Shown here piece after piece: positions 34,181 to 46,017 of a DNA stretch of 64,000 nucleotides; positions within the stretch are counted from its first letter, which is position 1, and each line of letters begins with the position of its first letter. The position numbers were made by a program, and so were the translations under genes. A model generated the notes under the pieces. The model saw nothing but the letters and a program-made list of their open reading frames with translations, was not told where the DNA came from and did no database searches. The stretch covers positions 104,916,730 through 104,980,729 of the forward strand of contig CM022302.1 in the NCBI GenBank assembly GCA_011799875.1, given 5' to 3'. The stretch comes from Thinopyrum elongatum. Lineage: Eukaryota; Streptophyta; Magnoliopsida; Poales; Poaceae.

Positions 34181-36329
34181 TGTAGGAGATATGCCCTAGA
34201 GGCAATAATAAATGTTATTGATTATCTCCCTGTTCATAATTATGTTTATGTTCCATGCTATAACTGCTATGGTTCTCGAGTCTACAATAACACGAGGCTC
34301 GGAGGAAGAGTCATGTGCACGTGTGGAATAATAAACGGTAAGAAGTATTCCTAGTCTAGCCTCTAAGACTAGCTCAAGTGTTGCATGATGGTTCTATTTT
34401 CCTGATCATAGGCATGTCTATGCCAGCAACTTTGAGGGCACAATGTTAGAAGAACATTTGTGTTGAATCGACCCAAATTGATGTTATGCTATGAGATACG
34501 TTTGTCACAAGTTAATGGTTAATAACACAGAGATGGTTAATGTTTGCATAATTCCTTAGACCATGAGAGTATCGAGTTTCTTCATACTTGCTTCATGAAC
34601 TTTGGGGTTTGTTAAACGTCATCCGTAAATGGGTGGCTATTATGGCGGCTTGCGGGTTCATGGAAAAGTGTGTGAAGTAACTTGATAGCTCATGATTGGG
34701 ATTTGCTCCTCCGACGATGGAGAGATATTCTCGGGCCCTCTCGGTGTTACGGTATCCATCATCGTTTGGCCAGACACAGGTGTGATTTGATCACAGGGAT
34801 GCCGGAACACGGAAACGAGAAAAGAGAACAAAATCGGTAACAAGGTAACTAGCATAGTGGACAAGTTGTTGATCCATGGGGATGCAAGTAAATCTCACCT
34901 CGGGTATTTGTGACATATCGTGAAGCAACAGGAATAGCACACGGCAACTGGAGGTTCACACGAATATTCATTCGTGTGGGTATAGGGGTCAATATGGGTG
35001 TCCACGGCTCCGATGTTGATCATTGATCGGAAAGAGTTCCGGCCATGTCTACACTTCACCGAACCTATAGGGTCACATGCTTAAGGGTCATCTATCTGCT
35101 GAATACTAGACAGGGAGTCTGAGAGAAATTCACCGAAAAAGTTTCGGACACACCGGAAAAGTTCCAGAGAGAGAACACCGGAATAGTTTCGGTAAAACCG
35201 AAAAGTTGTTTCGGGGTATTCCATTAAGTCAAATTGGTTCCGGGACATGCGTGATAATTCTTGGAGGGTGCCAGAATTATTCTGGAAACTTCTGGGAATT
35301 TTCCGGGATAAAAATCGGAAATGTTCCGGAGCTGCTGGAACCACTTCAGATGCTTTTCGCAGATGAAAATCACTAATCCGGAATTGTTCCGGAACACATT
35401 GAAAATTATTTTAGTGGGTACAAGAAATGTTCTAAGCCCACATAAATATTTTCAGTTCGAACGGATGCCGAAAAATGTCATCATGAATAGTGAAATCAGC
35501 TTTATGGTTACTTTATGGAAAGCCACCTTTTTGGGCTTTGCCCCAAAAGATCTAGGGATGACATGGAAGGATGGGAACCCTTTTTGGGGGGTCCCACAAG
35601 GGTTTTGGACGTCCAAGAGGGGCTGCTCCATGGAGCCCCACTTGCTTCCCCATAATGCCCTTTATGTGTGACATAAAACATGGGTATTTTGGGTTTTCCA
35701 TGTCCCACCCTTCCCCTTGGGTTTTCCTATAAATAGAGGTGGAGATGCACTCTCCACACTCACTCTTTCTCACATACAAGTGCCATTGCAATGATCTGGC
35801 TTCTCTCTCCCTCCCCGCGAAATAGTTTCGTAGAGCCGAAAGGTTGTTTGGGTTCCGGTGGGAACTAGTTATGGACGGTGAAGCCCTGCCGGATAGATGA
35901 CACCGTATGTGTGCAACTCTGTAGAGAGGTCGTAGTTTTGATCTTTGTGCCCGAGGGGCTGTTTTGAGAGTGCCTCCCGAAGGGCTGTCCAAGTGACGGT
36001 CCGAGTTCTGTGAGTCCTCCTGAAGGGCTGTCCGAGTGACCGTCCGAGTTTTGAGGGTCCTCCCGAAGGGCTATCCGCGACACCGTCTGAGGGACTGTCC
36101 GACCGCCTCCCGGAGGGCTGTCCGTGGGGTAGATGAGGGAGTACATCTTCATGGTTGGGAGGTTGTAAATCCTAGCGGCGGGGATCTGCACCGCCGATCG
36201 TCATCGACTCTACTTCCGTTGTGCTACGAGTCGGTAACGAAAAGATCAAACCTTGTATGCAGTCTCCATAGTGGTCCTGGGCTGGTGCGTAGGTCGGAAA
36301 TTTTTTGTTTTCTACTGCATTACCCTTCA
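34181..36329 (+). repeat. 5' LTR of the BARE-like element (2149 bp)
   Basis: Begins TGTAGGAGATATG and ends GCATTACCCTTCA, just before the PBS. The middle (35080-35480) is rich in TTCCGGA/CCGGAA-type phrases. A TATA-like CCTATAAATAGAGG (about 35728) marks the likely transcription start region. Confidence 0.8.
35945..36135 (+). repeat. short tandem units in the 3' part of the BARE-like LTR
   Basis: CCCGAAGGGCTGTCCGAGTG with variants recurs about four to five times at 50-60-bp spacing. Each unit carries a small CCCGAAGGG-type palindrome. Confidence 0.6.
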
Positions 36330-36330
36330 G

Positions 36331-36343
36331 TGGCATCATGAGC
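36331..36343 (+). promoter_or_regulatory. primer-binding site of the BARE-like element (degenerate, tRNA-Met type)
   Basis: TGGCATCATGAGC corresponds to the usual TGGTATCAGAGC with one substitution and one inserted base, so priming is probably lost. Confidence 0.65.
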
Positions 36344-38590
36344 CGTGCTATGCATAGATGCAGGTTGCGATCTAGAATACATAGAGATGTATGGGTGTTG
36401 CACAATATAATTAGGTAGTAGATGAGTTCTATTACTGAAAATTATTTGTGCGGGTAGCAGATGAAACCTGTTACTCGATGTTCCTGTTGCTTCCCTTGAA
36501 TTTGCATAATCCTGATCTTGACGGCATGGTGGAATCTCACAAAGTTCTGGCAGTCCGCGATCCTTTCATGCTGCTCTTGAGTATGATGATTGACAGATCA
36601 ACAAAGTGCTAACAGTTGTTTGGGTTCCACCATAGTTAAAGAGAGATGGATGTTTCGCAGACGAAAGGGCAATGCAGATATGATCTGCACGGGGGGTCAT
36701 GCGTATGACGAAGTTTAGTATGGGGCTTGAGATTTTATTATCTCGTGTTTCATACACCCCGCATTGTTAATCTAGCGACTTGGATAATCATGCTTGATGA
36801 TGAACGTTGGTAGCTTTGGTTTGTTTTGAAACCTTAGAAGCCACGTAAAATAAAATTTTGCATAAACCGATTAGAAGCGTCTAACTTGGTTTTGCAGGAT
36901 TTGCATGTGATGTGGTATAGCAGTGCTCATTTTAATTCGATTACGTATGAGATGACTATATGATGTAAATAAATTAACATGACCTGCGTGTCATGATTCC
37001 GCATTATGGCTGGAGCCATATGATTGTCACTTTAATGACCTGTGTGTCAACCTTAAGTAATGCACTTATTTTATTAGCTATAGAGATAGCAATATTATCT
37101 GGTAAATCGACAAGGTGGTGGAAATCTTCGCGATGGTGAACACCGACGCGAATGCCGAAGACGAAGAAATACAAGACTTCTCCGTCAGAAAGGGCTATAC
37201 CATATCATGCTATTATGAATTGCCTGAGATGTTTATCCCTTTGGTGCACCCTTCTTGATTGTGCGGTAGTCGCTTTTATTAGGGTGATCTCTCATAAAAA
37301 TATCAAAGTAGTTAGTGTTCTCCCAAGTGTAGCACCGTCACGGCACCTATCTTTTCGGGGTGCGCCGTATCACACGGGTACGAACGATTAGAGAAGTGTG
37401 AGGCGGTTGAGTTAAGACCTTGCAGCGAGATCACTTGGTTGTCTTGACATTCAGGCATGACCGTCATGAGCTCGGAACACGCCCATCGAAAGATGAACAA
37501 GAGTCGCATAGAGATCTGATTGGCAAGTTGGCGTACCGGTTGAGATTTTCGTCATCAGTGGTGTTACACCAATGGCGAACAATTGATATGCGGGTCTTGT
37601 ATCACACACAATCAATTTTGAGAGATATTGATTTAAGTGGGAGCGCACTGTTGAATTAACATGTTTAATTCTTAGTGCAATTAATTATGAACACTGTCTA
37701 AGTGTTACTTGTAAAATAGTTGTAGAATAATGGCTCGCGTTTCCACCTTCCCTGTTAAAATTGAATAGCTGTTAAATATCTGAATAAAACTTTACGGTTG
37801 GTAACGTAATGTGAGGATTGTCCTCAAGAGTGCTGAGAAGGACTTTGTCCTATCGCATGCTTTCGGTATCCTCCTGCTAATGCTATGGATTATGTGACTC
37901 TCGTCCTTTGATCCAAAAACTTGAATTCCGTTTCAGTCAAGTGCAATACGTTTTCTTCCATGAGACCTGAACTTCAAAAGTTTGGGATAGCTATGTGATA
38001 TTCATGGAAACTGAAAATCATTTTCAGAGACAAACAATGGCTAAAAGATATGAGATATCCAAAGAAATGTTTGTTTGCAAATTATTAGTAAAGTGTTTAC
38101 TATGCATTAGACTGATAAGAGAGGGAACCAGAAGAACGCCTGTCATATGATGAAAGGTGAATAAAACAACAACTTAAAGAGAAAGGAAGTGTCCGAAGGG
38201 TGTTAGTGTGACTTACACACCTAGGAAGTCCGGGGCTAACGCCACTCTTAAGTTGAGTGCTTCTTCTGAGAGTAGGAGAAATACTAAAAGTTAAACTATT
38301 AGAAGTATAAAGGCAAAAAGAAAGAAGACTGGAATATCCAGCTCATGTATGAATGTCATACAAGTTTTTGATGTATAGGAGGCTAGTCAAAGATATAGTT
38401 CTTGGGAATTATGGTTAAACATGTTAATCACTAATTCTTGGGTATTGTGAGTTAATCACAAAGATACCCGCTCGATTGCATTCTGTTGTGAATCGATGTA
38501 AGAACTACTATGGCCTAAAAGACTAGCCAGGAATGAGGTTTTGATACATGTTGGGAACATAGTAAAAGTTGCTATGCCTTCCATCGGTGT
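36344..38590 (+). other. decayed internal region of the BARE-like element
   Basis: No long frame. Position suggests former leader and gag, but no zinc knuckle or other domain was recognised. Confidence 0.45.
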
Positions 38591-38955
38591 ATTACCTATG
38601 TATTTACTTTCATAATTCATTTTAGAGTTTAACACACTCTAGCCCATTGCATAAGGTATCTTGCAAGAAGGTTGTTCATAAGAGAACTTTTAATGTTCGA
38701 TGTTATGAATAACATAAAGGCCATACTTTCATTGAGAATGAGATGTATGTTATGAATGTTGATAATAATACATTACCTCTGTGTTTACTTTCATAATTCA
38801 TTTTAGAGTTTTATATACTCTAGCCCATTTGCATAATGAATGTTGCAAGAGTGTTGTTCATAAAAGAACAATTGTTGTTCAGTATTATGAATAACATAAG
38901 GGCCATACTTCCATCTTGGATGGAGTGTATGTCATGAATATTGATGGTAATATGA
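38591..38955 (+). repeat. 181-bp tandem duplication in the BARE-like element
   Basis: Copies at 38591-38771 and 38772-38955 share ATTACCT.TGT.TTTACTTTC, ATAATTCATTTTAGAGTTT and TTATGAATAACATAA.GGCCA. Both are derived from a broken copia coding region. Confidence 0.75.
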
Positions 38956-39006
38956 TACATCTATAACACTGACGCTAAATGTCGCAAGACTAAGAGAATA
39001 CCATAC

Positions 39007-39264
39007 ATGTGTGGCACTGCATTTGGCCACATTGGAGAAACCCGCATGGAGAAATTCCATAATGATGGATTTTTAAAGTCGTTTGATTATCAATCATCTG
39101 ACACTTGCAAATTTCCTCCAAAAGGTGAAGTGACTGAAAAACCGTTCACAGGCCATAAGGAACGAGCAACAAACTTATTGGTGACCATACATTTTTATGT
39201 GTGTAGTCCGATAAATGTTGTTGCAAGCAGTGGATATGTCTATCTTCAAAAATGGCTCAAGTAG
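39007..39264 (+). pseudogene. copia integrase N-terminal fragment
   Basis: The frame reads AFGHIGETRMEKFHNDGFLK, then DTCKFPPKGEVTEKPFTGH and ERATNLLVTIHFYVCSPINV. It resembles the GAG-pre-integrase to integrase transition of BARE/Angela (HIGExRMxKLHxDG, CxxCxxGK, KxPFTGxxERAxxLLxLIHxDVCGPM). The zinc-binding second Cys and the catalytic Asp of the HTDVCGP motif (HFYVCSP here) are lost. It is a non-functional remnant. Confidence 0.7.
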
Positions 39265-39623
39265 ATATATGGATATTTACTTGATGAGACGCAAGTCTGG
39301 ATCTGTTGAAATCATTCGAAAGGTTCTCAATATGAAGTAGAAATTATTGTAACAAGAAAATTATGTTTCTACAATTAGATTGCTGAAAGGAATATTTGAG
39401 TTACAAGTTTAGCGAATGTCTGATGAGTTGTGAAACGAGTTTCATAACTTGCACCTCCCGGAACACCACTGTGAGTGGAATGTCCGTGAAGATGTAACCA
39501 AACCATTTGTGACATGGTAAGATCAAAGATGACATAAATCAATTGCCATTATCCCTTTTAAAAGTAATGCTTTAGAGACCGCGGCTTTTACAATGAAAAG
39601 AGCTCCATCAGATCTGTTGAAAT

Positions 39624-40791
39624 CACTACAGGAATCAGGTTCTTTGCTGTCTGCAAAGGCACCAAAGGCGGATGGCAAACCTCTTTGCCGTCTGCCACCG
39701 ATGGCAAAGATGTCCGGCAAAGAAGGTGACGGTAAATAGGTTCTTTGCCGTCTGCTTTCTCAAAGCGGACGGAAAAGACCCTTTGCCATTGGTGGCAGAG
39801 AACAAAGAATATGGACGGAAAATAACAGGCGTTAGCCATCATTAGCTATGTTAGGTGGCTAACGGGAGGCTTTGCCGTCCGCCAGCCGACATCACAGACG
39901 GCAAAGCAGGGGTAATTTTTTTTAAAAAAAATAGGGACGCTGGCGGCCCACACGGCCATCGTTTGCTCATGGAGACGTCGGGCGGCAGGAGGTGGCAGAC
40001 GCGCTGGACGTCATTTGCTCTTCATCACGTCCTCGCCATTCTCTACGACTTCGCCAAGCTGCGGCCGTAGGCATCGGCCGTCGTCAGCAAGTTCGTCAAT
40101 AGGGCGGAGGTCATGGCGGCGCTAGGCAGGCGCCTGGATGTGACGTGCGAGGAGCGCAGCGACGCGGTGGGGGCGGCGATGCACGAGGACATGATGAAGA
40201 GCGTGCTGCCGGAGGTGGAGGTGATGCTGCTGTGGACGCGCGTCCTGCTGTACAAAGGCATCCGCAACCTTCGGGACGGCCTGGTGTCACAGGAGGTGTG
40301 GGTGCTAAGGTGGGGCGGCCTTCACGTGTTCCTGGACGCCGACCATGGCGTGTGGCGGACCGAAGAAGGGGAGGGGTGGACTGAAGAAGCTCCTCGGGCG
40401 CCCATGGCGTCGGGTAGTTGAGAGGGAGAGGGCAAGGGGTGAGGTATGTGAGAGACGAAGAGAACGGGGAAGAGATGCAGGAGGAAGGAGAAGGAGGTCG
40501 GGGCGGCGGAGCTTGAGCTGGTGCTTGTCGGCAGCGCGAGGTGGAGGCGCTCAGCGCTCGGCTGGGAAGGGCACATGCATCAGGGACAGGAGAGAGAGAG
40601 AGAGAATATGATAAGAGCGAGAGAGAGATAGGATAAGAGGGAGAGAGACACCGGGGAAGGGAGGATCGTGCACGTGGTGGGGGGTGGCTGCCCCTGCCAC
40701 GTCACCGATCCGTGGGAAGGAGGGGTAGGCCAATAGGAAACAAGCATTACTTTGTGTTTGTTTAACCTCTTAATTTTGATAAAACAACTAT
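39624..40791. mobile_element. CACTA element C1, left end
   Basis: Begins CACTACAGGAATCAGG, one base different from the end of element E, and has the same CTTTGCCGTCTGC sub-terminal repeats (39640-39900). No right end lies before 40791, where C2 starts, so C1 is either interrupted by C2 or truncated. The 40430-40680 part is purine-rich with GAGAGAGA runs. Confidence 0.75.
39972..40421 (+). pseudogene. possible captured host-gene fragment inside C1
   Basis: A GC-rich frame starting METSGGRRWQ runs to a TAG at 40068-40070 and continues in the same frame with RLDVTCEERSDAVGAAMHED, then MMKSVLPEVEVMLLWTRVLL and YKGIRNLRDGLV. The same frame on both sides of one stop, GC-rich codons and the setting inside a CACTA element would fit transduplication of a host gene, which CACTA elements are known to do. 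I do not recognise the family; base composition alone may explain the open frame. Confidence 0.35.
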
Positions 40792-41159
40792 CACTACAAA
40801 AAATAAACTTCCGTGATGATACATGTTTGTCACAGTAGGTCACGTTTTCTGTCATGCATGTACATCCATGACGATTTTATGACAGAATCAAGATAGTCAT
40901 ACCTGTGCTGTCGTAGAAGTGTTCCATGACATTACCAAAATTATCATCACGGAAGTGTCCACTTCCATGACAATAAATCGCGAGTCATAGAAGTACTTTC
41001 GTCAAGGGTGACCGACACGTGGCATCCACCGTAACGGGTCGCCGTTAAGCTATCGGGTTCCGGTTTGGATCCGATAACCCGTTAACAGCCCCGACCAATG
41101 GGGATTTTCCACGTGTAAAATTATCATTGGCTATAGCAACCACGTGTCAGCACCCGAAA

Positions 41160-42170
41160 AGGACAGATGTCAACCGCCCAATGGACAGGAGGCGCCTATG
41201 ATACGTCGACACATGGCAAGGCCCAACAGCAGCCCATTTAGGTTAAAAAGGCTGGCCCAGTCAAAATTAGCGGGCTGGCCCATTAACGGCCTGCTTGCAG
41301 ACAACCCATTCGCAGTTAAGGCCCGTACGGCTATTGTAAAATCGGCCCGTCAATGGCCCGTTCTAAACTTGTCATCATCGCGGCCCATGGTCACTTTTGG
41401 CCCATTAACAGTCCGCTAAGTATTTGGGCTGAATTACGGCCCGGTGTGTTTACGGCCTGTTAAAGGTCCTGCTTCATTTGGGCCCATTTTTTGGCCATTG
41501 AAACTTTCGGCCCATAAACGACCGTGAAGGATTTGGGTCATATTCGGCCATGTCTGAATTTCGGCCTGTTAGAGGCCCACTGTAGATTTGGGCTACTTCC
41601 AGCCTGTTGTGATTTTTGGCCTGTTCACGTCGGACGAAATCCATGGGCCATATGTGGCCCAATGTCACATCATGCCTATTAACGGCCCATATAAAACTGA
41701 TACTAATCAAGCCAGACCGAACTTCCGACCTGTTAAAGGCCCGTGTAGTAGGTCGGCGCATTTACGACCCATCTGAATTTCGGCCTGTGAATGATCCGCA
41801 TTGTAAATGGGCCACCACGAGCTGAGATACATTTCGGCCTGCTAATGACCAGTGGGTTATTTGGCACAATCAGGGCCGAATCTCACTTTCGGCCTATTAA
41901 AGGCCCATGTTATTTATGGGCTCGAGATATTTACACATGTTAACGGCCTATTTTTACTGAGGGCCCAAATTATGTTTCGGCCTGTTAAAGGCCCACTAGG
42001 GGCACAGGCCTACCAAAAATATGAAAGCTTATGCTGATTTAGGCCCAGATATTTTTAGTGGGCTACATGCAAATTACGGCCCATAATCGTTTTTAGCCCA
42101 ATTGGAATGGGCCTAACGAATGTTGGCACGTTGGGCTCCTACGAAGCTTTCGGCCGAATACATTACTAAG
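41160..42170. repeat. sub-terminal GGCCCGTTAA-type repeats of C2
   Basis: About a dozen imperfect units of 40-55 bp built from TTTCGGCCTGTTAAAGGCCC and ATTTGGGC. The GGCC...GGCC arrangement is partly palindromic. Sub-terminal repeats of CACTA elements bind the transposon's own TNPA/TNP1-type protein; the match here is by position and repetitiveness. Confidence 0.65.
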
Positions 42171-42362
42171 ATAAACCTACTCTATGCAAAAATAGCGTCA
42201 TAATTTCTACAGCCTTTGGCAGCACGATAAATGTTGTATCACAACAAAATAAATTCCAGCCATACAACAAAAGGCCTGTTGGCATAAAGTTTACAGTCCT
42301 TGTAGATAAAAGCACCATCAGATGTATAGAAGCACATATCATTTGACCGGAGTGCTAATGTT

Positions 42363-44197
42363 TCAGGCTGTAGAATCTGATGGAGCAGCATGATCATCCC
42401 CTTTTTGCCGCCATTGCTCTTGAACAACGAAGCAAATGTCTGATAGTCTGGTTTCAAAACCATTCATATCTTGACGACATTTGTCAACCACTATTCTTGT
42501 TTCCGAAACGACGTCCATTAGGGATTGGACTTGTGTCTAGAGCATAGATATATCACTCTGTCTAGCCAGAAGATTTTGTTTAGTAGGCGATTTGGATGAG
42601 GTTACCTTGACAACCAACCCAGAATTACGCAGGAAGGTGCTTTTTGCACTGTTAGTGGAGAGATACCGACGCACTGTAGCAAGAGGTGACATTGTGCCTG
42701 TGGTAGCCTCGTCACCTTCAGGTGGTTGTGGCTGTTCAATCATTTGTTCCATAGCTTGCTAAAAGTTTGAACTTGTAGATTAGTGAACCAGATAAGTTAC
42801 TAATGAGACAAAAACAAACAAAGTAGGTTTCACGTTTATACATAACTTATTTTGGTGAACTACTGTAATACATTAGCATGTATTGTAGTGCCAACTACAT
42901 AATAAAATCACTGTCGGAACATATGTCCATGTAGCATGCGAACTGTATTGTCTATTTCCTCACATTCGTTGACATGTAAGGATAAAGAGACATGGTTTAA
43001 AGTAGGATGAACATAGTATGACATCATTCATATCATGGGCAAACAGATATAAAACAAACAGGCTATTGTATCATTGTGTGGGCACGTGAACATCACAACT
43101 AGATTACATATCAAGACCAAAAGAATATTCTTCATCTCTTTTAAACCGTGTAAGGTGAAATGATACATTAAGACAACTGTGTATAAAAGTGAACAGAGTA
43201 ACTGACATTGGCTGGAAACCAAGCAGTTAAATGAACATGTCACAGTAACAAGCAGTTCAAAGGCAGGAGGAGTAAGGACTTACAACAGCGGCTTGAACTG
43301 GTGTGCTCATGCCCTTCATCTTGCTAGTGTGGCAATCCTTGAAGATTTGCACTGCATTCGGTTCAGGTTCTTTTTGGTCCGCACGGGCTTTCCTCTGTAT
43401 TTGGAACAAGTCAATATAGATACGATAATATGGCAAAGAAAAAAGAAGGAAGTAGCAGCTATTTACAACAGCCTCGCAGTGTGCAATATAGCTACGAGAT
43501 CCTGTTGTCTGTTGGAATTTCACTTTAGAACGGTTGGTCTTGTTCTTCAAACAGTTAGCCTAGAAGAAGATACACTTGTAAGGCACATACGTAAATACAA
43601 GTTCAATATGTGATCTGATCAAATACATATACCCTAACTGATACTTTGGATCAGACCAGTGTTTAACAAGGGCTGTCAAGTCTTCATCTGTAATATATTC
43701 CACTGGAGATGTTTGGGCGATTTCATTGTTAGCCTTGCCTTCAAAGTGAGTTTTTCTAAGGTGATACCGATACTGTCGCAGAGGAGACTGAAAAACATGA
43801 GAGCATGCTTGTTTAGTTGCATCATCTTTCGGATCCAACTTGAACCTCATCTATTGAAAAAAGAATGTGAGTCTTATTAGGAGGAACCTAGAAAGTATGG
43901 GACAGAGCAAGACAATATTACAAATTGCGATGAATAACATTACTTACGGATAAATGGTCAAGGAAGGTGTTAAACTCGGTATCGTCTTTCTCATTCCTGT
44001 ACTGGATCCACGTTGGGAGGATACGTGCATGACACCTAACGGCAACGGCTGCCACTTATAGTAACTTGGCTGACTCTGTAGCATCACATGGCCTTTTTAA
44101 ACCTGCCTCAAAATGGATCTCCATTCTCCCTCCTTTAGATTTTGTTAATCTGTCAAGCATTATCCCTGATGTCTGTTTCCGCTTGCGCCGTGGTGCT
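42363..44197 (-). pseudogene. Transposase_24-type (TNP1/TnpA-like) gene of C2
   Basis: Minus-strand exons: about 44197-43948, 43850-43639, 43559-43467, 43394-43284 and 42758-42363, most with GT-AG junctions. Encoded segments include TSGIMLDRLTKSKGGRMEIH, RCHARILPTWIQYRNEKDDT, DPKDDATKQACSHVFQSPLR, VKFQQTTGSRSYIAHCEAVV and MSPLATVRRYLSTNSAKST. These are characteristic of the plant Ptta/En/Spm Transposase_24 family (PF03004), which binds sub-terminal repeats. Breaks: TAA in AKLL*VAAVA near 44057 and TAG at 42537-42539 (CAG expected). No TNP2 gene is visible in this part. The copy is inactive. Confidence 0.85.
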
Positions 44198-44396
44198 AGT
44201 TCAACAACGAATATGGAAAGTGTTAGTGCACATCAAACTGTGAGAGTACATATAAAGGAGCATGCAACTGCAACTTGACTCGGTCAGGTACCGTCTTGGT
44301 GTTGATGCTCATGAGGTTCATCTGATCTTGCCAAGTCCTGTTGTGTCACCAGTCTTTCGGAAGTAGTGTTAGGTGTGAAGGCAGCTTGGGAACTGG

Positions 44397-45911
44397 TGAT
44401 ACGTCCATTTTGCATCATGCTTTTATATTGATATTTATCGCATTATGGGCTATTATTACACATTATATCACAATACTTATGCCTTTTCTCTCTTATTTTA
44501 TAAGGTTTACATGAAGAGGGAGAATGCCGGCAGCTGGAATTCTGGACTCGAAAAGGAGCAAATATTAGAGACCTATTCTGCACAACTCCAAAAGTCCTGA
44601 AACTTCACGGAGAATTATTTCGGAATATATAAAAAATATTGGGCGAAGAAAGCACCAGAGGGGGGCCACCAGCCATCCAAAAGGGTGGGGGCGCGCCCTA
44701 CCCCCATGGGCGCGCCCCCTGCCTTGTGGGCCACCTGGCAGGCCCCCGATGCCCATCTTCTGCTATATGGTGTGTTTTGACCTGGAAAAAATCAGAAGAA
44801 AGCTTTCGGGACGAAGCGCCGCCGTCTCGAGGCGGAACTTGGGCAGAACCAATCTAGGGCTCTAGCGGAGCTGTTCTGCCGGGAAAACTTCCCTCCCGGA
44901 GGGGGAAATCGAAGCCATCGTCTTCACCAATGATCCTCTCATCGAGAGGGGGTCAATCTCCATCAACATCTTCACCAGCAGCATCTCCTCGCAAACCCTA
45001 GTTCATCTCTTGTATCCGATCTCTGTCTCAAAACCTCAGATTGGTACCTGTGGGTTGCTAGTAGTGTTGATTACTCCTTGTAGTTGATGCTAGTTGGTTT
45101 ATTCGGTGGAAGATCATATGTTCAGATCCTTAATGATAATTAATACTCCTATGATTATGAACATGAATATGCTTTGTGAGTAGTTACGTTTGTTCCTCAG
45201 GACATGGGAGAAGTCTTATTATAAGTAATCATGTGAATTTGGTATTCGTTCGATATTTTGATGAGATGTATGTTGTCTTTCCTCTAGTGGTGTTATGTGA
45301 ATATCGACTACATGACACTTCACCATGATTTGGGCCTAGGAGAAGGCATTGGGAAGTAATAAGTAGATGATGGGTTGCTAGAGTGGCAGAAGCTTAAAAC
45401 CTAGTTTATGCGTTGCTTCGTAAGGGGCTGATTTGGATCCATATGTTTCATGCTATGGTTAGATTTATCTTAATTCTTCTTTCTTAGTTGTGGATGCTTG
45501 CAGGAGGGGTTAATCATAAGTGGGAGGCTTGTCCAAGGAAGGGTAGCACCCAAGCACCGGTCCACCCACATATCAAATCATCAAAGTAACGAACACGAAT
45601 CATATGGGCATGATGAAAACTGACTTGACAACAATTCCCATGTGTCCTCGGGAGCGCTTTGCTTTATATAAGAGTTCGTCTAGGCTTGTCCTTTGCTACA
45701 AAAAGGATTGGGCCACCTTGCTGCACCTTAGTTACTTTTGTTACTTGTTACGAATTATCTTATCACACAACTATCTGTTACCGATAATTTCAATGCTTGC
45801 AGAGAATACCTTGCTGAAAACCAATTGTCATTTCCTTCTGCTCCTCGTTGGGTTCGACACTCTTACTTATCGAAAGGACTATGATAGATCCCCTATACTT
45901 GTGGGTCATCA
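44397..45911 (+). repeat. 5' LTR of element D (1515 bp)
   Basis: Starts TGATACGTCCATTTTGCATC and ends TACTTGTGGGTCATCA, just before the PBS. The 44640-44740 part holds a GC-rich GGGGGCGCGCCC-type stretch also seen in the LTRs of A and B. The partner LTR is beyond the window, so the limits come from the TG...CA ends and the PBS. Confidence 0.8.
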
Positions 45912-45922
45912 AGACTCTTTTC

Positions 45923-45940
45923 TGGCGCTGTTGCCGGGGA
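45923..45940 (+). promoter_or_regulatory. primer-binding site of element D
   Basis: TGGCGCTGTTGCCGGGGA, one base different from the tRNA-Asp-type PBS of A and B, 11 bases after the LTR end. Confidence 0.75.
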
Positions 45941-46017
45941 GTGAAGCGCCTTTGGTAAGTGTAATTTGTCAAGAAAACATTTATATAGTGTGCTGAAATT
46001 TACTGTCACTTGTCACT

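Larger units (their letters stand above)
34181..39623 (+). mobile_element. BARE/Angela-like copia retrotransposon, 5' part, decayed
   Basis: Starts TGTAGGAGATATGCCCTAGA, then GGCAATAATAAA, the hallmark start of BARE1/Angela/WIS LTRs. A 2.1-kb LTR is followed by a tRNA-Met-type PBS and an internal region of about 3.3 kb in which only a short integrase-like piece (39007-39264) is recognisable. It lies inside element B and is cut at 39623 by CACTA C1. It is badly decayed. Confidence 0.8.
40792..44396 (-). mobile_element. CACTA element C2, one end and part of the gene region
   Basis: Starts CACTACAAAAAATAAACTTC at 40792, a second CACTA family distinct from C1 and E. It is followed by a sub-terminal repeat region (41160-42170) and, on minus, a multi-exon Transposase_24-type gene running toward this end. 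The element is cut at 44396 by gypsy D; the rest is outside the window. Confidence 0.75.
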
